From Sanderia malayensis (Eukaryota > Cnidaria > Scyphozoa > Semaeostomeae > Pelagiidae), in assembly GCA_013076295.1 (NCBI GenBank), contig RQOL01000480.1, positions 21,081 through 85,080 on the forward strand: a stretch of 64,000 nucleotides of DNA. The letters run 5' to 3'. A program made the translations under genes and the position numbers. Below, in pieces: positions 41,281 through 53,213 of the stretch. A model generated the notes under the pieces. The model saw only the letters and a program-made list of their open reading frames with translations. It had not been told where the DNA came from and searched no databases. Within the stretch, counting starts at the first letter, position 1. Each line of letters opens with the position of its first letter.

Positions 41281-42482
41281 CATATATAAATTGAGTGCGC
41301 AAAGTGAGTGCGCAGTAGCAAAGCATGTGATACTTCCCGCCAGAAACCTATGTCTATGTAAATTTTTAAAAAATTGTTGAAAAGGGGAGAAAATTCCTTG
41401 GTAGACTTGTGAGGTTACAAAAAAACTATTAACCCGCAAACCCCCCAATCCCTTCAAACAATCTTGTTCCCTCAGAAAGACCCCTTTGATCATCGAGTAA
41501 AAATAATCTTGTCTATGTTTAAAAAGACCATCTTTCCAGACAAAAATGTCAGGGGGACCAGGGGATGAACAATGCGTGCAAAATGAATCAAACCTCTTAC
41601 GGAACCTTGTAGCTACATCGTGGCCAGGTCATAGCAAAAAACAGCGGATAAAAGTCACGCTTTATACAGATTGCATGCATATAAATACGTGTAGGCCTTG
41701 GGATTTCACATATCTAATATATATATTCTGCGGAGGTCACGTGATGACGCACTTTCTTGCCAAAAACAATAGATTCGACCCGAAACAATAGGTCGAACGC
41801 CTCAAAACAATGGGCCGAAACGGCGAACCGTGTAATCAAAAAGGCTTTTTTCAATGGGGGCGCACAAGGTTGAGACTTGCATGGAAAGGCTCCGTTTCTG
41901 GAGTAGGCAAAAGTTATCTATTTTTGGAAGCCTATTTTAAAAGAATTTTTGAGTTATTCCATTAATTATCCTACTAATTGTGCTATCACGAAAAAACGAC
42001 GGTTTACGCTGGCGAAACTTCCAAATTCGCGTCGCGAACTCCAATTTCGAAGAAAGCGTTCGCTCTTCACGTGACGCGTTTCGCCTTTTGCTGCAATTTG
42101 ATTGGCTCTTTCGTGACTTCACGTGAAAAGTCACGCGTTTTTCGTTATCATGCAAATTAGCCCTCGGGTTGAACAGCAGGTACTTTTGGAGAAGACGCGT
42201 GTTTTTTGTTTTCAACACAAAGGATAACTGGGCACCTTTCAAAGTGTTTTACGACCTGAATTAACTTTGTAAAGCCTTGCTAATTGTTTGAGAGACCTCT
42301 GGAAAATTACAGAAGACAATTGAGAACACAGGTGATAGTTTTGTTTTGTTTTTTGAGTGAGATAGTTTTAGTTTTTGTACGACCGCCATTGTTGCTTCGG
42401 CATACTGTGACGCTTAGGCCTAATGTAAACAAAGTCAAAGTTTTTAAAACAAATCAGTCAATGTTTCTTGATAACAGATAGA
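41281..42482. other. Non-coding
   Basis: Small ORFs on both strands have no domain. Around 42000-42140 the words TTCGCG and TCACGTGA recur. Confidence 0.35.
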
Positions 42483-43413
42483 CAGGCGAGCGCAGCGAGC
42501 TAACCCATTGTACGTGGGATTGAAAGGGGCAATGAGCAAAGCGAATGCAGCGCACGAAGTGCGCCAACCACAGGCGAGCGCAGCGAGCTAACCCATTGTA
42601 GGTGGGGTTGAAAGGGGCATGAGCGTAAGCGAATGCAGCGCACGAAGTGCGCCGACCACAGGCGAGCGCAGCGAGCTAACTCATTGTAAGTGGGGTTGAA
42701 AGGGGCATGAGCATAAGCGAATGCAGCACACGAAGTGCGCCAACCATAGGCGAGCGCAGCGAGCTAACCCATTGTAAGTGGGGTTGAAAGGGGCATGAGC
42801 GTAAGCGAATGCAGCGCACGAAGTGCGCCAACCATAGGCGAGCGCAGCGAGCTAACCCATTGCAAGTGGGGTTGAAAGGGGCATGAGCGTAAGCGAATGC
42901 AGCGCACGAAGTGCGCCAACCACAGGCGAGCGCAGCGAGCTAACCCATTGTAGGTGGGGTTGAAAGGAGCATGAGCGTAAGCGAATGCAGCGCACGAAGT
43001 GCGCCAACCAGATTATACGACTTTTGCGACTTCACGAGAACAGTTGCGATGCTTAGGCCTAATGTAAACAAGCCAATCAACAAATAATGATAAGGGATTA
43101 TCAGGCGAGCGAAGCGAGCCAAGCTGTTGTAAAAGGAGTAGGCAGAGGCATGAGCGTAAGCAAATGCCGCGCACGAAGTGCACCCTATCAGTCAGTGCTT
43201 TTTGATAATGGATGGACAGGCGAGCGCAGCGAGCTAACCCATTGTACGTGAGGTTGACAGGGGCATGAGCGTAAGCAAATGCCGCGCACGAAGTGCGCCA
43301 ACCACAGGCAAGCGCAGCGAGCTAACCCATTGTATGTGAGGTTGACAGGGGCATGAGCGTAAGCAAATGCCGCGCACGAAGTGCGCCAACCACAAGCGAG
43401 CGTAGCGAGCTAA
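42483..43413. repeat. 88-bp satellite
   Basis: Six contiguous units (42483..43014) spaced 88 bp (starts 42483, 42571, 42659, 42747). After an 86-bp interruption three or four more diverged units reach 43413. Each unit has GGCGAGCGCAGCGAGCTAAC and GCAGCGCACGAAGTGCGCC; the latter folds into a six-pair hairpin. It is GC-rich in an AT-rich setting. A lone fragment lies at 48036..48120. Confidence 0.9.
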
Positions 43414-43560
43414 TCACGGGTTAGAGCACGTGTGGTTTAACCAAGTTTAATGGACAGGCACCCCACTGCTCCCTGTTGCGCCATGTAGCATTCCTCCCCA
43501 GTGGGTGGTCAGTTGGCTTCGTATTATCTGGCTGGGGCGAACGAGCGAAGCGAGTGATGA

Positions 43561-44156
43561 CCCCTAGTATATATAAAACAGAACTGTTTGTATGTACGTA
43601 TGTATGTATGTATGTATGTTTGTGGCTATGTCCGCTTATAACTCAAGAACCACTCCACAGATCGCAAAGTGAAAGGTATCTATGTAACCGGAATTTATCT
43701 GGGAGTGTCCTCAGCGAAAAATGTTTTACGAAACGTTTAGAATTTAAAGAGTAAAGCCAGAAAAGTAACCGGTAGTTGAAATAAAATGTGACGGAATTTT
43801 CGATTTCTCAGATCTATTGTGACGTCAAATAAATCACCAGTCTGTATCTGTCTGGTTGTGGGATACATGCTTCTTGATTCAATTCGAAGTACACAGTTCA
43901 AAAAAGTTAATTAAAATCTTATATTCATTCAAAGTACACAGTTCATTAATATAGCGCGAAGAGGCGCGAAGCGCTGAGGAAATGGACCATACTAAATCGC
44001 AAAGTGCAGAGCGCTGAGGAAGTGGATACCGAAACGGAATAAAAATGTACGATCGGCTAGCATGTACGTGAGCTAATTTTTTCCTGACAAAGTATCTACT
44101 TAAATAAAGGCCATTCGCCGAAATCTCAACCCGGTATCGACGGGTACCAGGGCTAG
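43561..44156 (+). mobile_element. Possible non-autonomous Helitron
   Basis: The 3' end shows a hairpin (ACCCG 44129..44133 with CGGGT 44141..44145) seven bases before CTAG at 44153..44156 followed by T, the usual Helitron 3' signature. The 5' end (TAGTATATATAAAACAG) is similar to known Helitron starts but lacks a clear TC. No Rep/helicase. A (GTAT)n microsatellite at 43592..43622 lies inside. Confidence 0.4.
43592..43622. repeat. (GTAT)n microsatellite
   Basis: About seven copies of GTAT/GTAC. Confidence 0.85.
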
Positions 44157-44511
44157 TTAAACAATATTTCTGGTCAATACAGCCTAAGTGTACATTTTCA
44201 TTGTCCGAATACACGCTTTGTTTTTTATAAGAGGCTCCAGTTTCAACCTGACGTTTCTTATTTTTCTGTATCATTTCAGCCCAAGGTGTTTCTTATTCTG
44301 TTTCTTATTTTTGCACACAAATGGCAGCATAGATTACATAAAAAATTGATTTATGTGACGTTGAACCAATTTCTATGCATTAAGTTTGTTTAATGGCTGT
44401 TTAGCGCTATCTATTCTTCTGTTCTTGCAGTGGTTTGTTACTTTCGATTGTTGCTGATATTTTATTTGTACCCCAAAAATAAACGTGTACCCCAATATGC
44501 GCAGTTCCCTA

Positions 44512-44669
44512 ATATGACGTCAGATGAAAAACTAGATGAAAAAATATCGAAGCGAAAATTGAAACTTTGCGACAAGTTCAAAGAAACAGAAAAGAAGGAA
44601 AACGGCAAAACAGGGAGTGTAGAGACAATACATTGTCCGTACGCTCCCTGCTGCAAAGGACATTGCTAA
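44512..44669 (+). CDS. Weak small ORF with a Cys-rich end
   Basis: From ATG 44512: a charged helix (DEKLDEKISKRKLKLCDKF) then HCPYAPCCKGHC and stop. Not recognised; no splice support. It may be a transposon fragment or chance. Confidence 0.2.
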
Positions 44670-44829
44670 TTCACATCACAATGAAAAGCAATCAGGTATG
44701 ATTAACTGTGGACTCACCGAAAAAAAACAAATTAATTATAATAACCTTTCACGCTCCAAGTCTTTTAACACAAGCTAGGCCTAATGAGGCATCAAGAATA
44801 ACTCAAGCATCTAAAACAAAAAGAATAAA

Positions 44830-46262
44830 CATAACACTGAAAAAATTACAAACGGACAAACATAACTTCCAATTACTGAGGTAAATGAAAAAAAAAGAAA
44901 AAGAAGATATTATTCGCATCAACAGGATAATATCATCAACAGGAAGAAGAAAGTACCAACGATGATTAAGAAGGAACAACATGGAACAAAGAAGAGGTGG
45001 ATTCAACAAGGATCAAGAAGTACCTCTTTCAACGATCCCCATCAATCACAGTAACATCTTGCAAACAAGGAGATACCAATTGAAAATTGTTGAATCTCAT
45101 CATCAGAAAGGAAGAATTGAAAAACAACCGAAAGGGAATATAGGATTAAAAGAAGAACAAGATACATTGGGTAAGTTTCAAAGAAATGTCTCTTTAAATT
45201 ATCCCCATCAAATGAACTAACAATTTTTAACAAGAAAGCTTAATTGAAAATGCTAATATCATCAAGAGGAAGAAAAACTACCAACAATGATTAAGAAGGA
45301 ACAACATGGAACAAGGGGGATGTGGATTTAACAAGGATCAAGAAGTATCTCCTTCAACAATCCCCATCAATTGCAGTAACATCTTGCAAACAAGGAGATG
45401 CCAAGTGAAAAATGTTCAATCTCACCATCAGAAAGAAAGATACGAAAACATTCAAAAAAGGAATATATGATTGAAAGAGGAGAAAGATACATTGGGTAAG
45501 TTTCAAAGAAATGTCTCTTTAATTTATCCCCATCAAATGAACTATTGAAAAACAACTGAAAGGGAATATAGGATTGAAAGAAGAAGAAGATACATTGGGT
45601 AAGTTTCAAAGAAATGTCTCTTTAAATTATCCCCATCAAATGAACTAACAATTTGTAACAAGAAAGCTTAATTGAAAATGCTAATATCATCAAGAGGAAG
45701 AAAAACTACCAACAATGATTAAGAAGGAACAACATGGAACAAGGGGGATGTGGATTTAACAAGGATCAAGAAGTATCTCCTTCAACAATCCCCATCAATT
45801 GCAGTAACATCTTGCAAACAAGGAGATGCCAAGTGAAAAATGTTCAATCTCACCATCAGAAAGAAAGATACAAAAACATTCAAAAAAGGAATATATGATT
45901 GAAAGAGGAGAAAGATACATTGGGTAAGTTTCAAAGAAATGTCTCTTTAATTTGTTCCCATCAAATGAACTATTGAAAAACAACCGAAAGGGAATATAGG
46001 ATTGAAAGAAGAAGAAGATACATTGGGTAAGTTTCAAAGAAATGTCTCTTTAAATTATCCCCATCAAATGAACTAACAATTTGTAACAAGAAAGCTTAAT
46101 TGAAAATGCTAATATCATCAAGAGGAAGAAGAAACTACCAACAATGATTAAGAAGGAACAACACGGAACAAGGGGGATGTGGATTTAACAAGGATCAAGT
46201 AGTATCTCCTTCAACAATCCCCATCAATTGCAGTAACATCTTGCAAACAAGGAGATACCAAT
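44830..46262. repeat. 428-bp tandem repeat, about 3.3 copies
   Basis: GAAAGCTTAATTGAAAATGC recurs at 45235, 45663 and 46091, a strict 428-bp period; a more diverged unit precedes. Within units a ~115-bp segment ending GATACATTGGGTAAGTTTCA is itself repeated. Each copy carries that GTAAGT, a perfect splice-donor word after an open, coding-like segment (NKDQEV...SNILQTRR...). So the array may derive from an exon with its donor. Confidence 0.85.
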
Positions 46263-46510
46263 TGAAAATATGTTGAGGGAGAATTGTTTACTTTCATTAA
46301 CAGTAAAGAAAGGAAATGCAAATAGCATTGCAACAAGAATGAAAACACCAGAACATGTTTGGAATAACTCAACACACATATAATATCAAAAATAAAAAAT
46401 TAATAGAAAATGTTTTACTAATCACCATTACACGATTTTGTTTCTTGATTGAGGCTGGCAAGTGTGGACATTGGTTGACATAGATATAGTTAGGCTAAGA
46501 CATTTCATTT
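46263..46510. other. Non-coding
   Basis: Nothing recognised. Confidence 0.35.
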
Positions 46511-47170
46511 TAGACAGGGAATTTCTTGTAACCATCTAGCAAACTGGGTAACTGAAATTTTCAAAGGGGATTCCATTTCTATGATGTTTAACTGTTAATT
46601 TAAGCCGGGGTAACATTCTGGAAAATTTGGGGTTATCACATGATCGATGACGTAATATCACGTGGTAAGTTTATAAAAAAATTTCTTATTTATATAAACC
46701 AAGTACTTTATCTGAAAGAGCTTGTCATCCTGAGCAAAAAAGTATATTACACCAATATGATTTGACTTCTGACAACGCTGTAAAATCCGTCTGAAACATA
46801 TGTGACGTCATCAAAATGGCTGCCATGACGGTTTTCCAAATGTTTGTTTTATACATTTAACCACCAGAGCAACGGAAGTTTTAGAATGAAAATGGCTTCT
46901 TGGGGTAATTAAATATGCAGAAAAACATGAGGTGGGATATAAACTTGAAATTGGCCTCAATTTCATCTAAACAGGGGGTCATTTGGGTCCAGATCCTTTG
47001 CGAGGTTGTTGATTAATATTTCTGTGAATACAATATAGACTCGGTTCTTGTGAGTAGTTTGAAAAGCTGAATCGCAAAGTAACTCACATCCATACTCTCC
47101 AAAATTTCTTGAATGACTCCGTCAGAGCACAGTCCTTTTGCAAAACTCTTAATTGTAGCAAACAAAACAT
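46511..47170. repeat. Left arm of a 660-bp inverted repeat
   Basis: Begins TAGACAGGGAATTTCTTG; its reverse complement runs from 48133 to 48786. The arms differ by few substitutions by eye. Confidence 0.9.
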
Positions 47171-47326
47171 ATGAATGTAAAACAAAACAATAATAGAAAC
47201 CAATCGTCATGCTAGTCTGTGAGCTAGAAGGGCATCCATTCTTCCCCAGAGTCATCACTTGAGGAGAAATCTGAAATTTCCCACTCACTCTCGAAATGTT
47301 CCACATGGATGAATCATCACTACATG

Positions 47327-47889
47327 TCAGTTCAACATCCCCGTCGTACTCTTCGATTCCTTTTCCGTTGTTCTCGATCTTTCCTTTTTCTTAGCCTTAG
47401 GGGTCTCAGACTCACTATTAGTTAATTCTGCATCAGCTTCATCTGCATTCATCTCGTCATAATTTCTTTTGCCTTTTCTTCTAACTTCTTTTGGTTTCCT
47501 AGTAAAGGTCGGAGGTAACTGACGCCTACTTGTTTTTTTTAACAATGCCTGTGTTGAACTTGACTCTTTTAATAGGATCAAAGAAACTGACTGACCCCGC
47601 TACCAGTCTCTCTTGAAAAAAAGCGGAAAAAATCTTTCCACCAATGCTTGCTGCACCCAACATGTCATTTACAACAAGCCGGTCGATTTTGATGCCGTCG
47701 ATAAGGTTTGGAGTGATCTTTTGAAAAAGGATCAACGCCATTAAGGGTCTTTTTTAGCCGCCTATAGCGGCAAAAAATTGCACACACGGATCCGCCTACT
47801 CGCAAAAGAGTCCGATTATATAAAGCAATGAAGTCAAAATCATCATCATCTCTCCCTCCCGATCCAGATTCTGTTGAACACGCCATCAT
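47327..47889 (-). pseudogene. Broken ORFs in the centre of the inverted repeat
   Basis: Read from 47889 on the minus strand there are three overlapping frames that look like one protein with frame breaks. The first has DDDDFDFIALYNRT and PFSKDHSKPYRRHQNRPACC. The second has AASIGGKIFSAFFQERLVAG and SFFDPIKRVKF. The third is a Lys/Glu-rich tail. I recall the NRPACC...SFFDPIK block from multicopy uncharacterised genes of cnidarians, often TE-linked. Function is unknown. The inverted-repeat setting suggests transposition of this fragment. Confidence 0.4.
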
Positions 47890-48035
47890 GCACGTTCACT
47901 ACCAAGTATTTCATTGGGTAAGATGTTGCCAGGAAAACATGGAGCATTTGAATTTCGAAGGAAATGGGTGGAAATGGGACGGTGATGCTTCTACGTGTGT
48001 GGCTCAAAGGCATTGTAAATGGGGGGGGGGAGAAT

Positions 48036-48120
48036 AGGACATGAGCGTAGCGAATGCAGCGCCCGAAGTGCGCCTATCAGTCAATGATTTTTGGTAATAG
48101 ATAGCCAGGCGAGAGTAGAG
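48036..48120. repeat. Single fragment of the 88-bp satellite
   Basis: Shares ATGCAGCGCCCGAAGTGCGCC and the following CAGTCAATGATTTTTGGTAATAGATAG context seen at 43190-43215, about 5 kb from the main array. Confidence 0.7.
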
Positions 48121-48132
48121 AGCAATCCCATC

Positions 48133-48786
48133 ATGTTTTGTTTGCTACAATTAAGAGTTTTGCAAAAGGACTGTGCTCTGACGGAGTCATTCAAGAAATT
48201 TTGGAGAGTATGGATGTGAGTTACTTTGCGATTCAGCTTTTCAAACTACTCACAAGAACCGAATCTATATTGTATTCACAGAAATATTAATCAACAACCT
48301 CGCAAAGGATCTGGACCCAAATGACCCCCTGTTTAGATGAAATTGAGCCAATTTCAAGTTTATACCCACCTCATGTTTTTCTGCATATTTAATTACCCCA
48401 AGAAGCCATTTTCATTCTAAAACTTCCGTTGCTCTGGTGGTTAAATGTATAAAACAAACATTTGGAAAACCGTCATGGCAGCCATTTTGATGACGTCACA
48501 TATGTTTCAGACGGATTTTACAGCGTTGTCAGAAGTCAAATCATGGTGTAATATACTTTTTTGCTCAGGATGACAAGCTCTTTCAGATAAAGTAATTGGT
48601 TTATATAAATAAGAAAACTTTTTTAAACTTACCACGTGATATTACGTCATCGATCATGTGATAACCCCAAATTTTTCAGAATGTTACCCCGGCTTAAATT
48701 AACAGTTAAACATCATAGAAATGGAATCTCCTTTAAAAATTTCAGTTACCTAGTTTGCTAGATGGTTACAAGAAATTCCCTGTCTA
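48133..48786. repeat. Right arm of the 660-bp inverted repeat
   Basis: Reverse complement of 46511..47170. No clear target duplication was found at the outer ends. Confidence 0.9.
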
Positions 48787-50310
48787 TTTATTATGGTCGT
48801 GTTAAGCCTGCAAAAATATTTGAAAATAGTATGTACATGTTTTCGGATAATGTAAAATCGTTACTGTAATGAGACTAAGTAAATTAGGTACGGTTATTTG
48901 TAATATATACTCACATACCTGGATACTGGCATGTCTTTTTAAATCCAGTTCTTGCTGCTGCATTGCTTATTTCAGATATGTTTATTCCTTTCCTTTCCCA
49001 CACGTGGGCAAATGTCCCTCCCACTCGCACTCTCGTTCATCCAAGAGCAGGTTCGCGATTTTCGCGTTTTTGGCCAAAACTCGCGAAAGTTTATTGCACG
49101 AAATTTTCTAAAATATGAAATGCGCGAAAGTTTATTCTTGATAAAAATTTCAAAATTTGAAATTCGCAAAATTTATGAAAAAGTTTCACTTTGAATAAAA
49201 AGTACTTGAAGGTTTCTGCTTAAAGTTTTTGTTGAGACTTGTAATTCGCGAAAGTTTATTCTCGCTAAATATCCGATTTTGCCTAAGACGCGAAATTTAA
49301 TTCTAAAAATTTCTTGTTTTTTTCGCCTCGCGAAAGTTTCTTCCCGCGAAAGTTTCTCCGATTAAAGTAGTTGCAGAGAAGATCGTGTTACCACTGTTTC
49401 TTGAGACAAGGTACCAAAAATTATGCGTTTTGAAGGATAAACATATATCATTGTAAGAATTAGCATAGACAGAAGATGAATAAAGCATAAATATATGATA
49501 TACTAAAATGTTCGATAATCGTCAATAACAGCTATGACATCATCTTCTTCGTCGTTGCTTGATGTTGAACATCATGTTGAAGCATAAACCAAGTCTATCA
49601 TTCTCTCTGTTATAACATGGTTACAACATGGTTCTGACTATGGTTATAACAAACTATGTCCAGCATTTGTTCCAAAATGCATATTCGTGCGAATGCAGAG
49701 TATGGCCTCCAACATCCTAAGACTTGTTCTATTACGTTGGTTTGTCTCAACGTTAGTTCGTAAGTAAAAGAATATTCGCTCAACCAGAACGTTGCTAGTT
49801 GGGGCATCAACGTTGCTTTACAAATCCAATTTGACTAAAATTGATCAAAAATCAGTTTACAAGCAAGTGAATTGGACTGTGAGCATCTCATCTTAACATA
49901 CCCCCGGAGGGCCTATTTGGTAGCTGAGCGAGTGGCAAGCTCCGTATTAAATTAGCGCATGAGGGATGTGTGAGGCAATATTTAGTAAATAACGCCATGT
50001 TGAGATATACATCCATACTTCAGTTGACGAATTCATTAACTGACATAGAAGAAATCCACATTCATTGAAATATTTATCTGAGCCATCTGAACTTATTGCC
50101 GTGAATAAAAAGACAAAAATTTTGTTAAAATGTGAAGAGCTGGTGATGAGATAAAGTCAAAAATTTCTTTGCAAAAAGTATCTTTAATCATGATTGACAT
50201 AATTGTTACAATATTTATCAAGGTATTGTATTTTATATCTTGTAAATATAAATCACTGAAGAAATCAAAGCAGGAATCAAAATGTCATGAATCTAAAGCC
50301 AAAAGACTCT
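48787..50310. other. Non-coding, with CGCGAAAGTTT-type repeats
   Basis: 49040-49370 carries at least six copies of (T)CGCGAAAGTTT(A/C)TT in both orientations, likely an old MITE cluster. The remainder has no recognisable gene. Confidence 0.5.
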
Positions 50311-50454
50311 TCAAATTTCTTGACACAGTGTGCAATCCTTGTCGACGCATTTTGTAAACGGCGGACATGTTGGTTCTCTATTGGAGCGAGTACATCTGAT
50401 TATTTGTGGAGTCCAACGCAAGTGACGGTTACGAATAACTTCTGTTGTTTTCAA
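50311..50454 (-). CDS. Secreted lectin gene, exon 2 (C-terminus)
   Basis: 144 bp after the acceptor TTTATTTCAG (50455-50464), phase 0, ending in TGA 50311..50313. It encodes 47 residues: a basic stretch (LKTTEVIRNRHLRW) then five cysteines (C, C, C, C, C around TCPPFTKCVDKDCTLCQ). It joins in frame to exon 1 at 51209. The cysteine-rich end suggests an extracellular disulphide-bonded tail. Identified only by splice signals and frame, so moderately sure. Confidence 0.6.
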   Translation of the reverse strand: MKTTEVIRNRHLRWTPQIIRCTRSNREPTCPPFTKCVDKDCTLCQEI

Positions 50455-51208
50455 CTGAAATAAACAAAATAAATTAGATGAAAAATGAATAACAGATTGA
50501 TCAAAGACTCTGCTTTACAGACCCAGAAGTAGCCTTGCTTAAAGAATAGTACATGTCAGATAAAAATCTTCTTTGTTAAAGAACGCAGGGTGCCAATTTT
50601 CACAATACACCGTTGCCATTTAAATTTACTTGAATGTTTTGTGGGAAACTATTTGGCCCACTTTGTTGTGGTATTTCCCAATGCTATTCCACAATGATAG
50701 CTAGTTCACGAACCATATCAGAAAAGTTGTTCTGAAATTGGTGGATAACCCTTGCGAGATCAATGTTTCTCCATATTGAATAACAACATGAATAAAATTA
50801 ATAGAAATTCAACTAGAGCAGAAGCTACAAAGTAAACTAGTTCTCTCTACTTTATAATCTCTTTTGCGTCACTCTTGTGAGGCTTTTGATCTCTTCTCGT
50901 GCTTCACCGTAACAGACTTTATGGGTCAAGCATGTAACTCTTTGTTTATACTTGATATCCTCCATTTTCTCTTGTCTATAATTTGACTTACAGGGATATA
51001 TGTTGGGTATAATCTATCTTGTGATCGCGAAAGCACAAAACTCCGAGTAACAGAGAACTAATCTAGTTTCTTGCTTCTGCTCTATTGATGCTTGTACTTC
51101 TGTACATCGAGCATTGTGATATCAGTATATAGACAACACGCATCCATATACAGTAAATCAAATTAATGTTAAGATTCAAGTTGTTTTGTTTACAAATATC
51201 ATAAATAC
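50455..51208 (-). other. Intron of the lectin gene
   Basis: 754 bp, GT at 51208-51207 and AG at 50456-50455. No exon inside. Confidence 0.5.
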
Positions 51209-52426
51209 CTCCAACTGCCACATGCAGCCTCTTGTAAATGCTTCCTGGTTGTCGTAATTATCGCACGTGAATGTAATGCTCGATGTGCCCGACTGACTGC
51301 TTGTCCATGCGTTTGACAAAGACGTTGAAACTGTCGTGGTAGTAGCTGCGGTGCCAAACTTCAGATTTGCCTCTATTGTGGACGAAACCTCTATAGTTAT
51401 GCTGGCTGTGATTTCCGTGGAATACTCAACAGTATTTGATATCTGTTGTGAGACCTGGCCGTTCTGGTTGCAGCCAACCAATACCCACTTCGAGATTGGT
51501 GCCGTCCATTTGTCAGTAACAAATTTCAGCCGTTGGTCAGCCTGTCCGTCACAATTGTGCGTAGCTACTCCTCCTCTACCATCGTTACCATCAACATCCA
51601 GGCACTTTGATGACTTCTTATTCATGAATGCGCAGTATTCGCCATTGCAAAGAGACCTTGGACGATTCCACATTTGATCTGCTTTGTCTTCACATGGATT
51701 AACTGCAATGTTGCCTGATCCATGGACCCCATCAACGTCCAGACATTGCCTGGATTTCTCATTGACCAATTCTCCATTCTCGTAATATCGAAACCACTGA
51801 TCCATACTGTCCTGGCAGTTGTACATCTGGACATTTCCTTTGCCATCAGACCCATCTACGTCCAAACATTGACTGGACCTTTCGTTCCTCAGCCTTCCAC
51901 GTGCCACTTGTCTTCCTCGGGAACGGAAATAGAAATATTGGTCATCCAGATTGTCACAAGTGTACACTCCAATGTTCCCACTTCCACCACCGTTTGCAAT
52001 GTCCAGACACTTCCCAGAGCCAGCATTGATGATTTCTCTTGCAGTTTGCTGCATTCCACCGACATCATGAAACCTTTTCGTTCTTCCTAGTCGCCATTTC
52101 TGACTATTAGGTATTCTTGGGTAAAATTGGCAAGATGATGACCTCACATCTCCGTTTCCTGAGCCTTGAGGTGTGAAGCAATAATTGCGTTTCTGGTTGC
52201 GAATTGTACCATCTCCACAAAGAATGATTTGTTGATCTGCATATCCGTCACATTCGCCTGTGTGCAGTGATCCTTCTCCATCAGCGTCTGGTATGTCAAC
52301 GCAGAGCCTCGACTTCATGCTGCGCAGTTCCCCGATAACCAAAGGATTAGTGCACAACACTTGCGCAGATACATCGACATACAGATAAGATGCTGTCAGC
52401 GTTAGCAGCAGCAGTCGGACAAACAT
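51209..52426 (-). CDS. Secreted protein with ricin B-type lectin repeats, exon 1
   Basis: Encodes 406 residues from ATG 52426. The intronless reading would stop at 51176, but GAG|GTATTT at 51208 is a good donor that joins exon 2 in frame. Residues 1-21 are a signal peptide. About 25-300 are beta-trefoil lectin repeats, with the core CLDVDGxxGxGN followed by C...DQ (QxW-like) at roughly 41, 138, 184, 228 and 276. Such domains bind galactose-type sugars. From about 305 a Ser/Thr-rich beta-strand region (EYSTEITASITIEVSSTIEA) resembles the amphipathic strands of aerolysin-like pore formers, and ends in GCMWQLE. It may be a lytic or immune lectin, but pore formation is only a suggestion. No break was found. 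Confidence 0.85.
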
Positions 52427-52931
52427 TTTGTGGCAAGATTAAGGCAACCTAGAAGTGAAAATACTTTCACATAAGTTGAATTTTACTCCGGTCATTTTTT
52501 GGCTTTCTATCAACACCGTCGGGAGTTTAGCTTTGTTCCTCAACGACAATACTCTCGTAGTACGTAATGAACTCCCACCCACTAGTTGTATGTACTCGAT
52601 ATAATATACAATACTCGATAACAAAAGTCTCAATCTCCCTCCAATCCTTACAAATTGGTTATATGTACGCTGGAATGGTCTATCATGATTAGTAAGCATC
52701 AATGCCATTCTTAGTCAGCATTAAGTTTCTAAATCAAATATTTCTAGAACGTTCTAGGTCTAATAGGAACATTCTACGTATTTAAAACGAGGTTTATTAT
52801 TCTATACGAGGCTACACAGAATGTTCTAGATGTAAACAAGCTTAGATGTTATAAAATCAACCGAAGATTCTGGAAATTATAATACCGACGACACACACAA
52901 AAAGTCCTTGCTGTAGAAAATAAATTAATTC
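52427..52931. other. Upstream region of the lectin and 3' side of the small basic ORF
   Basis: AT-rich 5' flank. A weak ORF at 52439..52708 (-) has no support. No promoter element identified with confidence. Confidence 0.35.
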
Positions 52932-53213
52932 TCACTGGATAGCATTTCCTTTACAAACATTCTTCCCTTGTGCTGCGTTGCGTGCTCTATGCGCCTTCGG
53001 CGTGGATCTCTTATTTGACGAAAACCTTGTACTCACGTGAGGTTTATCACGGTAGCCGTGATTTCTTTTAGAAGCTTTGTCCTTCGAACATTTTGCTTTA
53101 AGCCTTTCTTTTTTTTTCGCTCCCCAACTTGTTCTCCTGTTTTTATAAGCTTTTGCAAAATGAAACCAAACGCTCTTATTGATTTTAAGGAGTTTACTTC
53201 TCTCAAACGCCAT
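52932..53213 (-). CDS. Small basic protein (unknown)
   Basis: 93 aa from ATG 53213 in a good context (AAAATGGCG). About one third of residues are Lys or Arg (GAKKKERLKAKCSKDKASKR), with an aromatic-rich start (FERSKLLKINKSVWFHFAKA). A longer frame upstream exists (to 53384) but the ATGGCG start is more natural. It could be nuclear or RNA-binding; no family recognised. Confidence 0.35.
   Translation of the reverse strand: MAFERSKLLKINKSVWFHFAKAYKNRRTSWGAKKKERLKAKCSKDKASKRNHGYRDKPHVSTRFSSNKRSTPKAHRARNAAQGKNVCKGNAIQ

Noticed and set aside
42940..43122. ORFs in the 88-bp satellite
   Set aside because: Repeat-derived, not conserved between units.
51336..52090. Plus-strand ORFs opposite the lectin gene
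   Set aside because: Antisense to five clear lectin repeats; only shadow coding.
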